From the NCBI RefSeq assembly GCF_025949665.1, contig NZ_JAPDFT010000001.1, forward strand, positions 1,860,001 to 1,924,000: a stretch of DNA of 64,000 bases, read 5' to 3'. This stretch comes from Chryseobacterium viscerum (lineage in GTDB: Bacteria > Bacteroidota > Bacteroidia > Flavobacteriales > Weeksellaceae). This document shows, piece after piece, positions 8,642 to 17,080 of this stretch (the first letter of the stretch is position 1; each line of letters begins with the position of its first letter). Made by a program: the position numbers and the translations under genes. The notes under the pieces were generated by a model, which searched no databases, was not told the DNA's origin, and saw nothing but the letters and a program-made list of their open reading frames with translations.

Positions 8642-8660
8642 GTTTGGTCGATATTTTGCT
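8642..8660 (+). promoter_or_regulatory. Possible sigma-54-type promoter upstream of the dehydrogenase gene
   Basis: TTTGGTCGATATTTTGC places GG (8646-8647) and GC (8658-8659) ten bases apart, as in -24/-12 promoters, although the -24 box is TTGGTC rather than TTGGCA. It would start transcription near 8671, 100 nt before the ATG at 8771. In AT-rich DNA this can arise by chance. Confidence 0.3.
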
Positions 8661-8770
8661 GCAAAACAGACGTGTTTTATACTTTCATCTATCTACATTC
8701 AAATAACTCCTTTTCATTCAGGAGATTGAAAACATAAAACTTAATTACTAACAAAATACAAAATAGGACA

Positions 8771-9616
8771 ATGGAAAAAATCGGATTCATCGGATTAGGA
8801 AATATGGGCCACCCCATGGCAAAGAATATTGAAAAAGCAGGATTTCCACTTTCGGTTTACAACAGATCTCCTGAAAAAGCCAAGGATTTTGCAGAAAAAT
8901 CTACTGTCTGTAATCAAATTCAAGATCTGGTACAAAACAGTGATATTATATTCACAATGCTGACCAACGACAGTGCTGTAAAAGCAGTATATGAAGAAAT
9001 CCTTCCTTTAAACATTCAAGGAAAGCTCTTTATAGATATGAGTACCATTTCTCCTGAAGCCTCAAAAGAAACCGCAGCTGCTTTGAAAATAAAAGAAGCT
9101 TCCTTTATTGATGCTCCCGTAGCGGGCAGTACCCAGCCAGCAAAGGAAGGAACACTGATCATTATGGCTGGAGGTGAAGAAAAGGATATCCAGTTCGCAA
9201 TGCCTTATCTTTTGAAAATGGGAAAATCTGTAAAACATTTGGGTGAAAACGGAAAAGGGATCGCAGGAAAACTCTCTATCAATTATTTTCTGTCCACTAT
9301 TTATCAGGGACTGGCAGAAACTGTTTTGCTGTCCAGAAAATTAGGAATTGAAAGGTCAGATATGCTGGAAATCATTAATGAAAGTGCCAGTGGAAGCGGT
9401 GCTACCAAAGTAAAAACACCCTTATTAATAGCAGACCAATACGCTCCGGCATTTGCCCTTGATCTGATGCTGAAAGACATCCTTCTAGCCAAAAATGCAG
9501 GCGCTGATTATCCTTTATCTGAAGTCATGATCCAAACCTATCAAAATGCCCATGACAAAGGCTTTGGTCAGGATGATGTTATAGGAATCATCAATTATTT
9601 AAAAACAATAGGATAA
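8771..9616 (+). CDS. NAD(P)-dependent beta-hydroxyacid dehydrogenase family protein
   Basis: A 281-residue member of the 6-phosphogluconate / 3-hydroxyisobutyrate dehydrogenase family. It has the Rossmann motif GFIGLGNMG (5-13), NRSPEKA after beta-2 (an Asn-Arg pair that favours NADP), the substrate motif DAPVAGS (114-120) and catalytic Lys167 in GIAGKLS. Enzymes of this family oxidise beta-hydroxyacids or reduce the matching semialdehydes, such as succinic semialdehyde or glyoxylate, in the cytoplasm. The PPC gene follows after 11 nt, so the two are co-transcribed, probably with the Crp gene. The substrate is not decidable. Confidence 0.87.
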   Translation: MEKIGFIGLGNMGHPMAKNIEKAGFPLSVYNRSPEKAKDFAEKSTVCNQIQDLVQNSDIIFTMLTNDSAVKAVYEEILPLNIQGKLFIDMSTISPEASKETAAALKIKEASFIDAPVAGSTQPAKEGTLIIMAGGEEKDIQFAMPYLLKMGKSVKHLGENGKGIAGKLSINYFLSTIYQGLAETVLLSRKLGIERSDMLEIINESASGSGATKVKTPLLIADQYAPAFALDLMLKDILLAKNAGADYPLSEVMIQTYQNAHDKGFGQDDVIGIINYLKTIG

Positions 9617-9627
9617 ATAAGGAGATC

Positions 9628-10074
9628 ATGAATTATAAAGGAAACCATTGGTCTGCAAGAAAAGTAGATCAGAGTTATATAGTAAGTCTTGACAATCATT
9701 CCAATATTGTAGAAGCTTTAACAGACTTTATTCAGAATCAAAATATTCAAGCAGGAGAAGTTACAGGAATAGGAGCTGTGAGTGAAGCCACTCTCCGGTT
9801 CTTTAATCCGGTAACCAAAAAATATGTGGATAAGACTTTCAAAGAACAAATGGAGGTCACCAATATTTCCGGAAATATATCTGAAATTGAAGGAAAACTA
9901 ACTCTTCACCTTCATATTACTTTGGGAAGAGAGGATTATACTGCTTTGGCTGGTCATCTTTTAGAAGCAAAAATTCAGGGAGCTGCAGAATTTATTGTCT
10001 ATCCGCTGGATTCCAGAGTCGTAAAAATTAAAAATGAAGAGATAGGAATCAATCTTTATGATTTTGAAAAATAA
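9628..10074 (+). CDS. PPC/DUF296 domain protein
   Basis: A 148-residue single-domain protein of the PPC (DUF296) family. It shows the central GEVTGIGAVSEATLRFF strand-loop, LHLHITLGRED (about 91-101) with its conserved histidine, and a GAAEFIVYPL strand near the end. The domain occurs C-terminal in plant AT-hook proteins and alone in bacteria, where it forms trimers of unclear role. It starts 11 nt after the dehydrogenase stop, with AAGGAG just before the ATG, a rare good Shine-Dalgarno in this window. The biological role is not known. Confidence 0.82.
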   Translation: MNYKGNHWSARKVDQSYIVSLDNHSNIVEALTDFIQNQNIQAGEVTGIGAVSEATLRFFNPVTKKYVDKTFKEQMEVTNISGNISEIEGKLTLHLHITLGREDYTALAGHLLEAKIQGAAEFIVYPLDSRVVKIKNEEIGINLYDFEK

Positions 10075-10122
10075 AATTTTGGCTGCCGCTGAAAGTAGTA
10101 TTTTTGATGAAATTTTTATGTG

Positions 10123-10707
10123 ATGTTTGAGGTTCTTCTTTCCCATATTGAGAATAAAGTTGATATTACTGACAAACAGAAAAGTCAGGTTCAGTCTTTT
10201 TTTACCTTTAAAAAACTTCGTAAAAAACAGTATCTGCTTCAGGAAGGAGATATTTGCAAATCGTTGTCTTTTGTAAGCAAAGGACTGCTTAAATCTTATT
10301 TTCCAGATGAAAAAGGAAATGAGCATATCAATATGTTTGCCTTTGAAGGCTGGTGGATCTCAGATTTCAACAGTTTTATCAATCAGGAAAAATCGGTACT
10401 GAATATTGATGCTGTTGAAGAAACTGAAGTCCTGATGATTACATTGGAAAACTACGAAAAAATGATGGTAGAAATCCCTGTGATGGACCGGTATTTCAGA
10501 ATCTTATACCAAAACAGCCTCGTCACGAAAGATTACAGGCTCATTGTGTCCAATAGCTATACAGCCGAAGAAAAATACCTTCAGCTGGCACAAAAGAACC
10601 CTGAAATGATCAAAAGAGTCCCTCATAATCTTATCGCCTCTTATCTTGGTCTTGCCCCAGAAACTGTGAGCAGGATCCGTAAAAAGAATTCCCTGAGTAA
10701 CACTTGA
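10123..10707 (+). CDS. Crp/Fnr-family transcriptional regulator
   Basis: About 194 residues, started at the ATG at 10123; a GTG three bases earlier is possible. An N-terminal cyclic-nucleotide-binding-like beta roll (KQYLLQEGDICKSLSFVSKGLLK) and a long dimer helix precede a C-terminal winged helix (HNLIASYLGLAPETVSRIRK). No FeS cysteine cluster is visible, so it is not a classical FNR. It ends a group with the dehydrogenase and PPC genes, 48 nt after the latter. A TTGAT-N4-ATCAA box overlaps its stop codon. Targets may include the reductase downstream. The effector is unknown. Confidence 0.87.
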   Translation: MFEVLLSHIENKVDITDKQKSQVQSFFTFKKLRKKQYLLQEGDICKSLSFVSKGLLKSYFPDEKGNEHINMFAFEGWWISDFNSFINQEKSVLNIDAVEETEVLMITLENYEKMMVEIPVMDRYFRILYQNSLVTKDYRLIVSNSYTAEEKYLQLAQKNPEMIKRVPHNLIASYLGLAPETVSRIRKKNSLSNT

Positions 10708-10717
10708 TCCAGATCAA
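10704..10717. promoter_or_regulatory. FNR/Crp-type palindrome TTGATCCAGATCAA
   Basis: A perfect 6-bp palindrome with a 2-bp centre that also matches the TTGAT-N4-ATCAA box of Fnr-type regulators exactly. It overlaps the stop codon of the Crp-family gene and lies about 65 bp upstream of the start predicted from TAATTTTG at 10764-10771, the promoter of the reductase gene. The binding protein is inferred only from proximity. Confidence 0.4.
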
Positions 10718-10763
10718 CCCAAATGCATGACCCAAATCAAGCATAAAAGCTTCTATCCAGCCA

Positions 10764-10771
10764 TAATTTTG
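10764..10771 (+). promoter_or_regulatory. -7 element (TAATTTTG) of the PRISE-type reductase gene
   Basis: Exact TAnnTTTG match 23 nt upstream of the ATG at 10794. No convincing -33 TTTG is seen, which would fit an activator-dependent promoter. Confidence 0.45.
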
Positions 10772-10793
10772 TACAAGAAATTTTACAATACTT

Positions 10794-11861
10794 ATGGAAA
10801 ATATTGCATTGGTAGTAGGAGCTACCGGAATTACAGGAAGCAATCTTGCAGAAGAACTGCTTGCACAGGGTTGGATAACATACGGATTATCCAGAAACCC
10901 CAATACAAATATCCCTGGTCTTCGTCCGATTAAAGCAGATCTGATGAATGAGCAGAATCTTGCAGAAGCACTGGAAGACATCTCTCCCACTCATATTTAC
11001 TTTACCACATGGATGCGCAATGATACTGAAGAAGAAAATATCCGTGTCAACAGCATGCTGGTGAGAAATCTGTTAAACATTTTATCTCCCAAAAAGTCAG
11101 TTCAGCATGTGGCTTTGGTTACAGGATTGAAACATTATTTGGGACCATTTGAGGCATACGCTAAAGAAGGAGTTTTACCTGAAACACCAGTAAGAGAAGA
11201 ACATCCAAGACTTCCTCTCCCCAACTTTTATTATGCACAGGAAGACGAAGTATACAAAGCTTCAGAAAGAGACGGTTTTACATGGAGCATTCACAGGCCT
11301 CACACAGTAGTTGGGTATGCGGTAGGAAACCTGATGAATATCGGAACCACATTGGCCGTATATGCCAGCATCTGTAAGGAAACAGGAAGAAAATTTACCT
11401 GGCCTGGATCTGAAGCTCAGTGGAATGGTGTTTCTGATGTAACAGATGCCAGAATATTAGCTAAGCAGTTGGTCTGGGCATCATCTACAGAATCAGCAAA
11501 AAATCAGGCTTTTAATATTGCCAATGGAGATGTTTTCCGATGGAAATGGCTGTGGAAAAGATTAGCAAACTGGTTCGGTGTAGAAGCAGAAGGCTTCGAT
11601 GGTACAATAAGGCCTCTTGAAAAGGAACTTGAAAACGATCACGGAACCTGGACAGCCATTGCAGAGAAATATAAGCTAAAAGAAAGCAATCTTGACCGTC
11701 TGTCTTCAGCATGGCATACTGATCTGGATCTTGGAAGACCTCTGGAAGTGATGTGTGATCTATCAAAAAGCAGAAAACTTGGCTTTACTGCTTATACAAG
11801 CACAGAAGATTCTTTTATCAATGTCTTTGAAAGATTAAGAGCTGAAAATATGATCCCTTAA
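10794..11861 (+). CDS. SDR-family NAD(P)-dependent reductase, PRISE-like
   Basis: A 355-residue atypical short-chain dehydrogenase resembling the PRISE group (progesterone 5-beta-reductase / iridoid synthase-like enone reductases). It has the GATGITG nucleotide motif (9-15), SRNP after beta-2, the NFYYAQED segment with the group's catalytic tyrosine, and the WSIHRPHTVVGY substrate-region motif. Plant and bacterial relatives reduce alpha,beta-unsaturated carbonyls with NADPH in the cytoplasm. It is a single gene with its own promoter, downstream of the Crp gene. The natural enone substrate is unknown. Confidence 0.82.
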   Translation: MENIALVVGATGITGSNLAEELLAQGWITYGLSRNPNTNIPGLRPIKADLMNEQNLAEALEDISPTHIYFTTWMRNDTEEENIRVNSMLVRNLLNILSPKKSVQHVALVTGLKHYLGPFEAYAKEGVLPETPVREEHPRLPLPNFYYAQEDEVYKASERDGFTWSIHRPHTVVGYAVGNLMNIGTTLAVYASICKETGRKFTWPGSEAQWNGVSDVTDARILAKQLVWASSTESAKNQAFNIANGDVFRWKWLWKRLANWFGVEAEGFDGTIRPLEKELENDHGTWTAIAEKYKLKESNLDRLSSAWHTDLDLGRPLEVMCDLSKSRKLGFTAYTSTEDSFINVFERLRAENMIP

Positions 11862-11870
11862 TAACATGTA

Positions 11871-12047
11871 GGAAAACGCAAAGACATAGGAAAATCATAA
11901 ATGATTGATAGATTCTCGTAGATTTTGTGATTAATCAACAATAAAATAATACTTTGAAATATTCAGTGTTAATTTCTATCGGAGATAAAACCTTGCGGCT
12001 TATAATCATCACATTGAAAAACTTTTCTTGCGTCTTTGCGCTTTTCC
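11871..12047. repeat. MITE-like intergenic element, copy 1
   Basis: A 177-bp non-coding segment with imperfect terminal inverted repeats of about 24 bp. The left end reads GGAAAACGCAAAGACATAGG. The complement of the right end reads GGAAAAGCGCAAAGACGCAA. It lacks coding capacity and resembles the elements at 18659 and 21360 in length and ends. Confidence 0.6.
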
Positions 12048-12093
12048 AACAGTTAAACTATAGTATAATTTGCGTTTTTTTAATGGTTAAAAG

Positions 12094-12900
12094 CTATACC
12101 TCTGTAGTGGTCACTCCAAATTTCTTTTTGAAAGAAGAATAAAAATGGGATAAATTCTCAAAACCCAGATCAAGATAGATCTCTGAAGGTTTTTTATCTC
12201 TGTTTTTAATTAAATAATAGGCTTCCTTTAATCTTTTTTCTTTCAGCCACTGTTTGGGTGTCATCTGAAATATCTTATTGAAATCCCGTTTAAATCCTGA
12301 TAAACTACGACCTGTAAGTCTTGCAAAAGCATCTACCGATACATTGAACATGAAGTTTTTATTCATAAACTCTGCAAGGTCAATTTTATGAGGTTCAGAA
12401 AAATCAAAAAGAAGATTTTTAAGATCAGGAGTACTTAATAAAAGGAGTTCTATGGCCTCTTTCACCTTTAAAACAGCTAATTTTGGCGGGATTTCCTGTG
12501 TTTTATTAATGTAAGGAATAAGAGAAGCAAAATAGCTCTTAAAAAAATCATCGGGTTCAAAAAACAACCGCTGATTCCCTGGAAAATTGCTGTTTATGGT
12601 TATCTTGTTTTCAGTGGCGTACTGTCTCAGTGTTTCATCATCAAGTGTGATTGAGATAAACTGATACTTTTCATGAGCTGAAGGATATTTAATAGTTCTG
12701 ATCAGTTGATTTTTCCTGACCAGAACCACTGTATTTTCTTTAATCACAGTTTTCCCCTGTTCGTGGAAAGCATGGGTCTCTCCGGAGATCTGAAATCCCA
12801 GAAAATGATCCGGAATAAACTCCTCATGCCCTCTGTAAGACTCAAAGGCACATGAATAAACCAGTTTATCAAATATGATCTCAGAAGAATTGTTTTCCAT
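12094..12900 (-). CDS. AraC-family transcriptional regulator
   Basis: A 268-residue regulator. The N-terminal cupin-like sensing domain (about 1-160) contains the FQISGETHAFHE strand. The C-terminal pair of helix-turn-helices (about 175-268) includes FARLTGRSLSGFKRDFNK and the typical ending PSEIYLDLGFENLSHFYSSF. It is read from 18 nt beyond the stop of the GlcG-like gene, so it may be co-transcribed with the SDR-GlcG pair and regulate it. The effector is unknown. Confidence 0.9.
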   Translation of the reverse strand: MENNSSEIIFDKLVYSCAFESYRGHEEFIPDHFLGFQISGETHAFHEQGKTVIKENTVVLVRKNQLIRTIKYPSAHEKYQFISITLDDETLRQYATENKITINSNFPGNQRLFFEPDDFFKSYFASLIPYINKTQEIPPKLAVLKVKEAIELLLLSTPDLKNLLFDFSEPHKIDLAEFMNKNFMFNVSVDAFARLTGRSLSGFKRDFNKIFQMTPKQWLKEKRLKEAYYLIKNRDKKPSEIYLDLGFENLSHFYSSFKKKFGVTTTEV

Positions 12901-12918
12901 TATACAAATATCTGAAAT

Positions 12919-13320
12919 TTAAACAATAGCCCGCGCTCCTGCCTCAGCAATTTCTTTATCCTGCTCCGGAGTTCCTCCTGAAGAACCGATTGCACCAATG
13001 ATCTTTCCGGCTGTATCTTTTAAGACAACACCACCTGCAATAGTCAGAAGCCCATCATTTGAATTCAGCATTCCGTAGCCGTGAATTCCGGTTTCTGAGA
13101 TAATTCCTCCCATCAAATCACTGTCTACTCCAAACATGACAGCGGTTTTTGCTTTTTTAATGGCAAAATCAATCACTCCGTAGACACTGTTCAGTCTTGC
13201 CAATGCAACAAGGTGTCCTCCGGTATCTACCACAGAAATACTCACAGGAATATTCAAAGATAATGCCTTTTCTTTGGCTGCCTGTAAGGCTTTTTCTGCT
13301 GTGTTATAATTTAATTCCAT
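12919..13320 (-). CDS. GlcG/HbpS-family heme-binding-like protein
   Basis: A 133-residue protein from the ATG at 13320 (MELNYNTAEKALQAA). An upstream ATG at 13344 would overlap the previous gene. It has the GlcG/HbpS signature (ISVVDTGGHLVALARLNS, GGIISETGIHGYGM, GGVVLKD, and GAIGSSGGTPEQDKEIAEAG at the end). HbpS binds heme in Streptomyces, while GlcG-type proteins accompany glycolate or diol metabolism. It follows the SDR stop by 5 nt, so the two form an operon. The biochemical role in Bacteroidetes is not established. Confidence 0.85.
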   Translation of the reverse strand: MELNYNTAEKALQAAKEKALSLNIPVSISVVDTGGHLVALARLNSVYGVIDFAIKKAKTAVMFGVDSDLMGGIISETGIHGYGMLNSNDGLLTIAGGVVLKDTAGKIIGAIGSSGGTPEQDKEIAEAGARAIV

Positions 13321-13325
13321 GATAT

Positions 13326-14117
13326 TTAGCTTTTTGCGGTCCATGCATCTGCCTGGAGCTGTTTTACAAAATCTTCAGTTTCTTTTGGATGTACATTTCT
13401 GAAATGACTCTCATCATCTAAAGCTACATTTACAATCACCTCCGCCATAGATTGTGGATCCAGCTGGTGGGCCAAAGATTCTGCCGCGCCATCAAAAGCT
13501 GATTCCGGAGTGAAGTTAATTTTCGGATCATACCAATGAAAAATAGAATCTACTCCCCTGTCATTAAATCCTGTTCCAAATACCCCTGGATTACAAGTTG
13601 CAATTTTGATATTGAATGGAGCAAGCTCCGTTCTCAACCCTTCAGCAATAGATTCCAATGCATGTTTTGATGCACAATAAGCTGCCACATACGGAACCGT
13701 CCATAAACCTCCCATTGAAGATGTGAAAACAATCTTACCTTTTTTCTTCTCAACAAATTTTTTGATAAATCCCTGTGCAAGATTTAATGCACCAAATACA
13801 TTCACTTCAAACATAGAACGTATAATATCTACCGGCTGTTCTGCAATCGGGCCGCCTTCCATAATTCCGGCATTGCTGACCAGAATATCTATATCATTAT
13901 ATTTCTTTAAGATATAATCTACATCTCTTTGGCTGGTTACATCCAGTTTATCCACCGTAATGTCAATTCCCTGTTCTTTCGCTTCACGGATTAAATCACT
14001 CATCTGAGGATAGACTTGTGTAGTGGCAATTACTTTATGCCCTTTTTTAGCAAGATCAAAAGCAGCAATCTTTCCGAATCCACTTGCTGCACCTGTAATT
14101 AAAATTGTTTTACTCAT
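13326..14117 (-). CDS. Short-chain dehydrogenase/reductase (classical SDR)
   Basis: A 263-residue SDR starting at the ATG at 14117 (MSKTILITGAASGFGKIAA). An open frame continues 41 residues further upstream, but that part has no SDR character. It has the nucleotide motif TGAASGFG, the NAG motif (VSNAGIMEG), catalytic Ser in FTSSMGG and YxxxK in YCASKHAL. Such enzymes reduce carbonyls or oxidise alcohols with NAD(P). It is first in an operon with the GlcG-like gene and possibly the AraC gene. Substrate unknown. Confidence 0.9.
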   Translation of the reverse strand: MSKTILITGAASGFGKIAAFDLAKKGHKVIATTQVYPQMSDLIREAKEQGIDITVDKLDVTSQRDVDYILKKYNDIDILVSNAGIMEGGPIAEQPVDIIRSMFEVNVFGALNLAQGFIKKFVEKKKGKIVFTSSMGGLWTVPYVAAYCASKHALESIAEGLRTELAPFNIKIATCNPGVFGTGFNDRGVDSIFHWYDPKINFTPESAFDGAAESLAHQLDPQSMAEVIVNVALDDESHFRNVHPKETEDFVKQLQADAWTAKS

Positions 14118-14281
14118 TGTATTCTTTTTTAATGATGATACAAATTTCTGAGATTTCAGGAAGTTTAATATTGCTGCAGCGTTCAATTTTATATTGCTGA
14201 AAAGTTCAGATAACCAAGTAAAAAAGGAATTTCTTGCCAAATAAAAACTCTTTTAAAATCATAAAAAAATAGAATTATCGT

Positions 14282-14289
14282 TAGATTTG
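14282..14289 (+). promoter_or_regulatory. -7 element (TAGATTTG) of the S41 peptidase gene
   Basis: Exact TAnnTTTG match ending 26 nt before the ATG at 14316. No clear -33 element. Confidence 0.45.
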
Positions 14290-14315
14290 TAGCTTTCAAA
14301 CTAAAAAAACCATGT

Positions 14316-15773
14316 ATGCTTAAAATTAAGACACTCTTTTTAATTTTTTTATCCTCCTCTTCTTTTAGCTTTGCTCAAAACTGTACTTGTGAAAGCAACT
14401 TTCAATGGGTAAAAAAAACATTCGAGGAAAATGATGCCGGGTATCAATATATGATTGATAAAAAAGGAATTCCGGCTTATCAGGCTCATAATAATGAATT
14501 TCTGAGCAAAATTAAAAATGTAAAATCTGATACGGAATGTCAACAGACCCTTTATGAATGGCTTAAATTCTTCAGATCCGGTCATATTTCTATTAAAATG
14601 ATCGAAAAAGATAATCAGCAGGCCCAGCCTCAGCCAGCAGTCTCAGCCATAGACAGTAAAACAGAAACGGTAAAATTAGATCTTAAAAAATTTGAAAAAG
14701 AAGTTGTCTCTAAAAAAGACACAGATATTGAAGGAATCTGGGAAGTTGATCCATATACAATAGGAATTAAAAAATTTGGAGACGTCTACAAAGGTTTTAT
14801 CATTAAATCCGGAGCAGAAAACTGGAAACCTTATGAATTAAAACTGACTTTTAACGATGATAAAACTAAAGGAACTTATTATCTGAGAAATAAGACTGGA
14901 CAGGAAATTCATAACATGAGACTTGTTGGAAAAAACTATCTGGAAATTAATGATTTTACCATGAAGAGAGTTTCCCCGAAATTTGAAAAAGAAGAAGGAA
15001 TTGAAACTTACTATCAGGCGATTTTGGCTCAAAAACCTTTCCTGAAAGAGCTTAATAAAACTACTCTGCTTTTGAGAATCCCTTCATTCAATGGTGCTTT
15101 GAAAAAAGATATTGACAGTGTCATTACAGCCAATCAATCTAAAATTGAAAGTACAGAAATCCTCATTATTGATATCAGATATAATGGTGGCGGCAGTGAT
15201 AACAGTTTTTCTAAAATTATTCCATATCTCTACACAAACCCTATAAGAAGTGTCAGAACACAGCTTTATTCTACAAAACTGAATAATCAGAGAATGTTAG
15301 ACTTTTATGATAATTACCAGAAATATGGAATGCCGGTTGAAGAAAGAGAATATCTGAAGAAAGCCTACGACAAATTAAGCAAGAATTTAGGCAAATTTGT
15401 AAGTCTGCAGGATGATGGAAAAACAGTGGGAATCACCAAAATGGATAAAATTTCGCCGTATCCAAAGAATGTAGGAATTATCATTAACGATGGGAACGGC
15501 AGTACAGCAGAAGAATTTTTACTGGCAACTAAACAGAGTAAAAAAGTAAAGCTTTTTGGAACCACAACAGCCGGTGTTTTGGATATTTCCAATATGTATT
15601 TCGTAAATTCTCCCTGCAATGAATTCAAACTCGGATATTCACTCTCTAAGAGCTTCCGTATTCCGGATATGGCCATTGACGGAAAAGGAATTCAACCCGA
15701 TTATTTTATAGATAAAACAATTCCGGATTATCAATGGATTGACTTCGTAAATGATGTGCTGAATGAAAAATAA
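14316..15773 (+). CDS. Secreted S41-family C-terminal processing-like peptidase
   Basis: A 485-residue exported protein. The signal peptide (1-20, ending SSFSFAQ) is followed by an N-terminal domain with paired cysteines (CTCES) and a mixed region to about 240. A C-terminal S41 peptidase domain holds the LIIDIRYNGGG strand-loop and the nucleophile region GNGSTAEEFLLATKQSK, with Ser before TAEE as the likely catalytic residue. No PDZ domain is obvious, unlike tail-specific proteases. It should act in the periplasm or as a lipid-free envelope protease; the substrate is not known. It is a single gene ending in a strong terminator at 15781. Confidence 0.87.
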   Translation: MLKIKTLFLIFLSSSSFSFAQNCTCESNFQWVKKTFEENDAGYQYMIDKKGIPAYQAHNNEFLSKIKNVKSDTECQQTLYEWLKFFRSGHISIKMIEKDNQQAQPQPAVSAIDSKTETVKLDLKKFEKEVVSKKDTDIEGIWEVDPYTIGIKKFGDVYKGFIIKSGAENWKPYELKLTFNDDKTKGTYYLRNKTGQEIHNMRLVGKNYLEINDFTMKRVSPKFEKEEGIETYYQAILAQKPFLKELNKTTLLLRIPSFNGALKKDIDSVITANQSKIESTEILIIDIRYNGGGSDNSFSKIIPYLYTNPIRSVRTQLYSTKLNNQRMLDFYDNYQKYGMPVEEREYLKKAYDKLSKNLGKFVSLQDDGKTVGITKMDKISPYPKNVGIIINDGNGSTAEEFLLATKQSKKVKLFGTTTAGVLDISNMYFVNSPCNEFKLGYSLSKSFRIPDMAIDGKGIQPDYFIDKTIPDYQWIDFVNDVLNEK

Positions 15774-15780
15774 ACTATAC

Positions 15781-15810
15781 AAGCTGTTTCTATTCGAAAC
15801 AGCTTTTTTA
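15781..15810 (+). terminator. Intrinsic terminator after the S41 peptidase gene
   Basis: A perfect 10-bp stem AAGCTGTTTC / GAAACAGCTT with a 5-nt loop followed by a T run. The same stem recurs at 59825-59854 after the DinB gene. Confidence 0.92.
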
Positions 15811-15859
15811 TGCTTTTAAATCTTGTTGTAATCCTTCCTGACATTATTTTTAACACTAC

Positions 15860-15930
15860 AGAATATCAATAGAAATGGGTTTTAGCCCATTTAATAAAAA
15901 AATATCATCATTGGCTTTAGCCGAACCCTA
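15860..15930. repeat. REP-like palindromic intergenic repeat pair
   Basis: Two short palindromes lie side by side: AAATGGGTTTTAGCCCATTT (15874-15893) and TTGGCTTTAGCCGAA (15913-15927). GGCTTTAGCC-type palindromes in pairs resemble REP/BIME elements. No RAYT transposase gene is in the window. Confidence 0.45.
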
Positions 15931-16057
15931 TTATAAATATTCATTCATACAACTGAAAGTTGGCTTGATATTTCACTTTTTAATCGATAAAAAATAAACA
16001 ATTTGGTGTAAATTGGTTAAGTTTTTGAAGCTTATTCCATAAAAACCAGCCACACCA

Positions 16058-17080
16058 TTGAAATTAATCACATTTACAAAAAAAGGAATTTACTGTCCAT
16101 TGGGGAAATTCTATATAGATCCCTGGAGGCCTGTTGACATGGCGGTTATTACCCATGGCCATGCCGATCATGCCCGTTGGGGAATGAAAAAATATCTTTG
16201 TCACCATTTTACCAAACCTATTCTGCATCAGAGAATCGGAACTGATATCGAATGCCAGAGTCTGGAATATGGAGAAATTATAATTATCAATGGGGTAAAG
16301 CTTTCTCTTCATCCTGCAGGACATATTATTGGTTCTGCACAGATCAGACTTGAATATAAAGGGTATGTGACTGTTATTTCGGGGGATTATAAAGTACAGG
16401 ATGACGGACTGAGCACTCCTTTCGAGCTGATAAAATGCAATGAATTTGTCACAGAAAGTACTTTTGGACTTCCCATTTACAACTGGCTTGAAGTTCCGGA
16501 TTTAAATAAAAAGCTTCAGAACTGGGTACTGAAGAATAAGGAAAACAATAAAACATCAGTCTTTATTGGGTATTCTTTAGGAAAAGCCCAACGTATTATG
16601 AAGGCGGTGGAAGAATTAGGAAAAATATACGTCCATTATTCTATCGGAAAACTGAATGAAGCCTTTGAAACAGCAGGAATTAATCTTCCCGAATATACAA
16701 TTGCAGATTTCAGAGAACGACCGAAAGAAATGGAACATGAAATTGTTATTGTTCCTCCTGCTTTACTCGACAGTAATATCATTAAGAAAATTCCAGATCC
16801 GGCCACAGCAATATGCTCCGGCTGGATGCAGGTTCGTGGCGCCAGAAGATGGCGGAGTGCAGATGCAGGCTTTGCAATGAGTGACCATGCAGACTGGAAG
16901 GGATTGCTCCAGACCGTAAAAGCAACGGAAGCTGAGATTGTGCACGTCACCCACGGACAAACGGAGGTCTTTTCAAAATATCTGAATGAAATCGGAATTA
17001 AAGCCGATGTTGTAGAAACACTTTACGGCGATGACGAAGAAGAATCTGAAAAAGAAACCATAGAAAATCCGGAATCATGA
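16058..17080 (+). CDS. Ligase-associated DNA exonuclease (MBL fold)
   Basis: A 340-residue metallo-beta-lactamase/beta-CASP-type nuclease of the kind always found beside ATP-dependent DNA ligases. It has the metal motif THGHADHA (32-39), the LHPAGHIIGSAQ histidine, the SGDYK motif (metal-bridging Asp) and the late MSDHADW and HVTHGQ histidines. I use the TTG at 16058 because the conserved N-terminus (KLITFTKKGIYCPLGKFYIDP) begins there and no suitable ATG exists. It overlaps the ligase start by 4 nt (ATGA), so the two are translationally coupled. The expected role is end processing in DNA repair. Confidence 0.92.
   Translation: MKLITFTKKGIYCPLGKFYIDPWRPVDMAVITHGHADHARWGMKKYLCHHFTKPILHQRIGTDIECQSLEYGEIIIINGVKLSLHPAGHIIGSAQIRLEYKGYVTVISGDYKVQDDGLSTPFELIKCNEFVTESTFGLPIYNWLEVPDLNKKLQNWVLKNKENNKTSVFIGYSLGKAQRIMKAVEELGKIYVHYSIGKLNEAFETAGINLPEYTIADFRERPKEMEHEIVIVPPALLDSNIIKKIPDPATAICSGWMQVRGARRWRSADAGFAMSDHADWKGLLQTVKATEAEIVHVTHGQTEVFSKYLNEIGIKADVVETLYGDDEEESEKETIENPES

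Noticed and set aside
13321..13344. Upstream ATG for the GlcG-like gene
   Set aside because: It would overlap the SDR stop by several codons and adds MDRKKLNI, which is not conserved-looking; 13320 is used.
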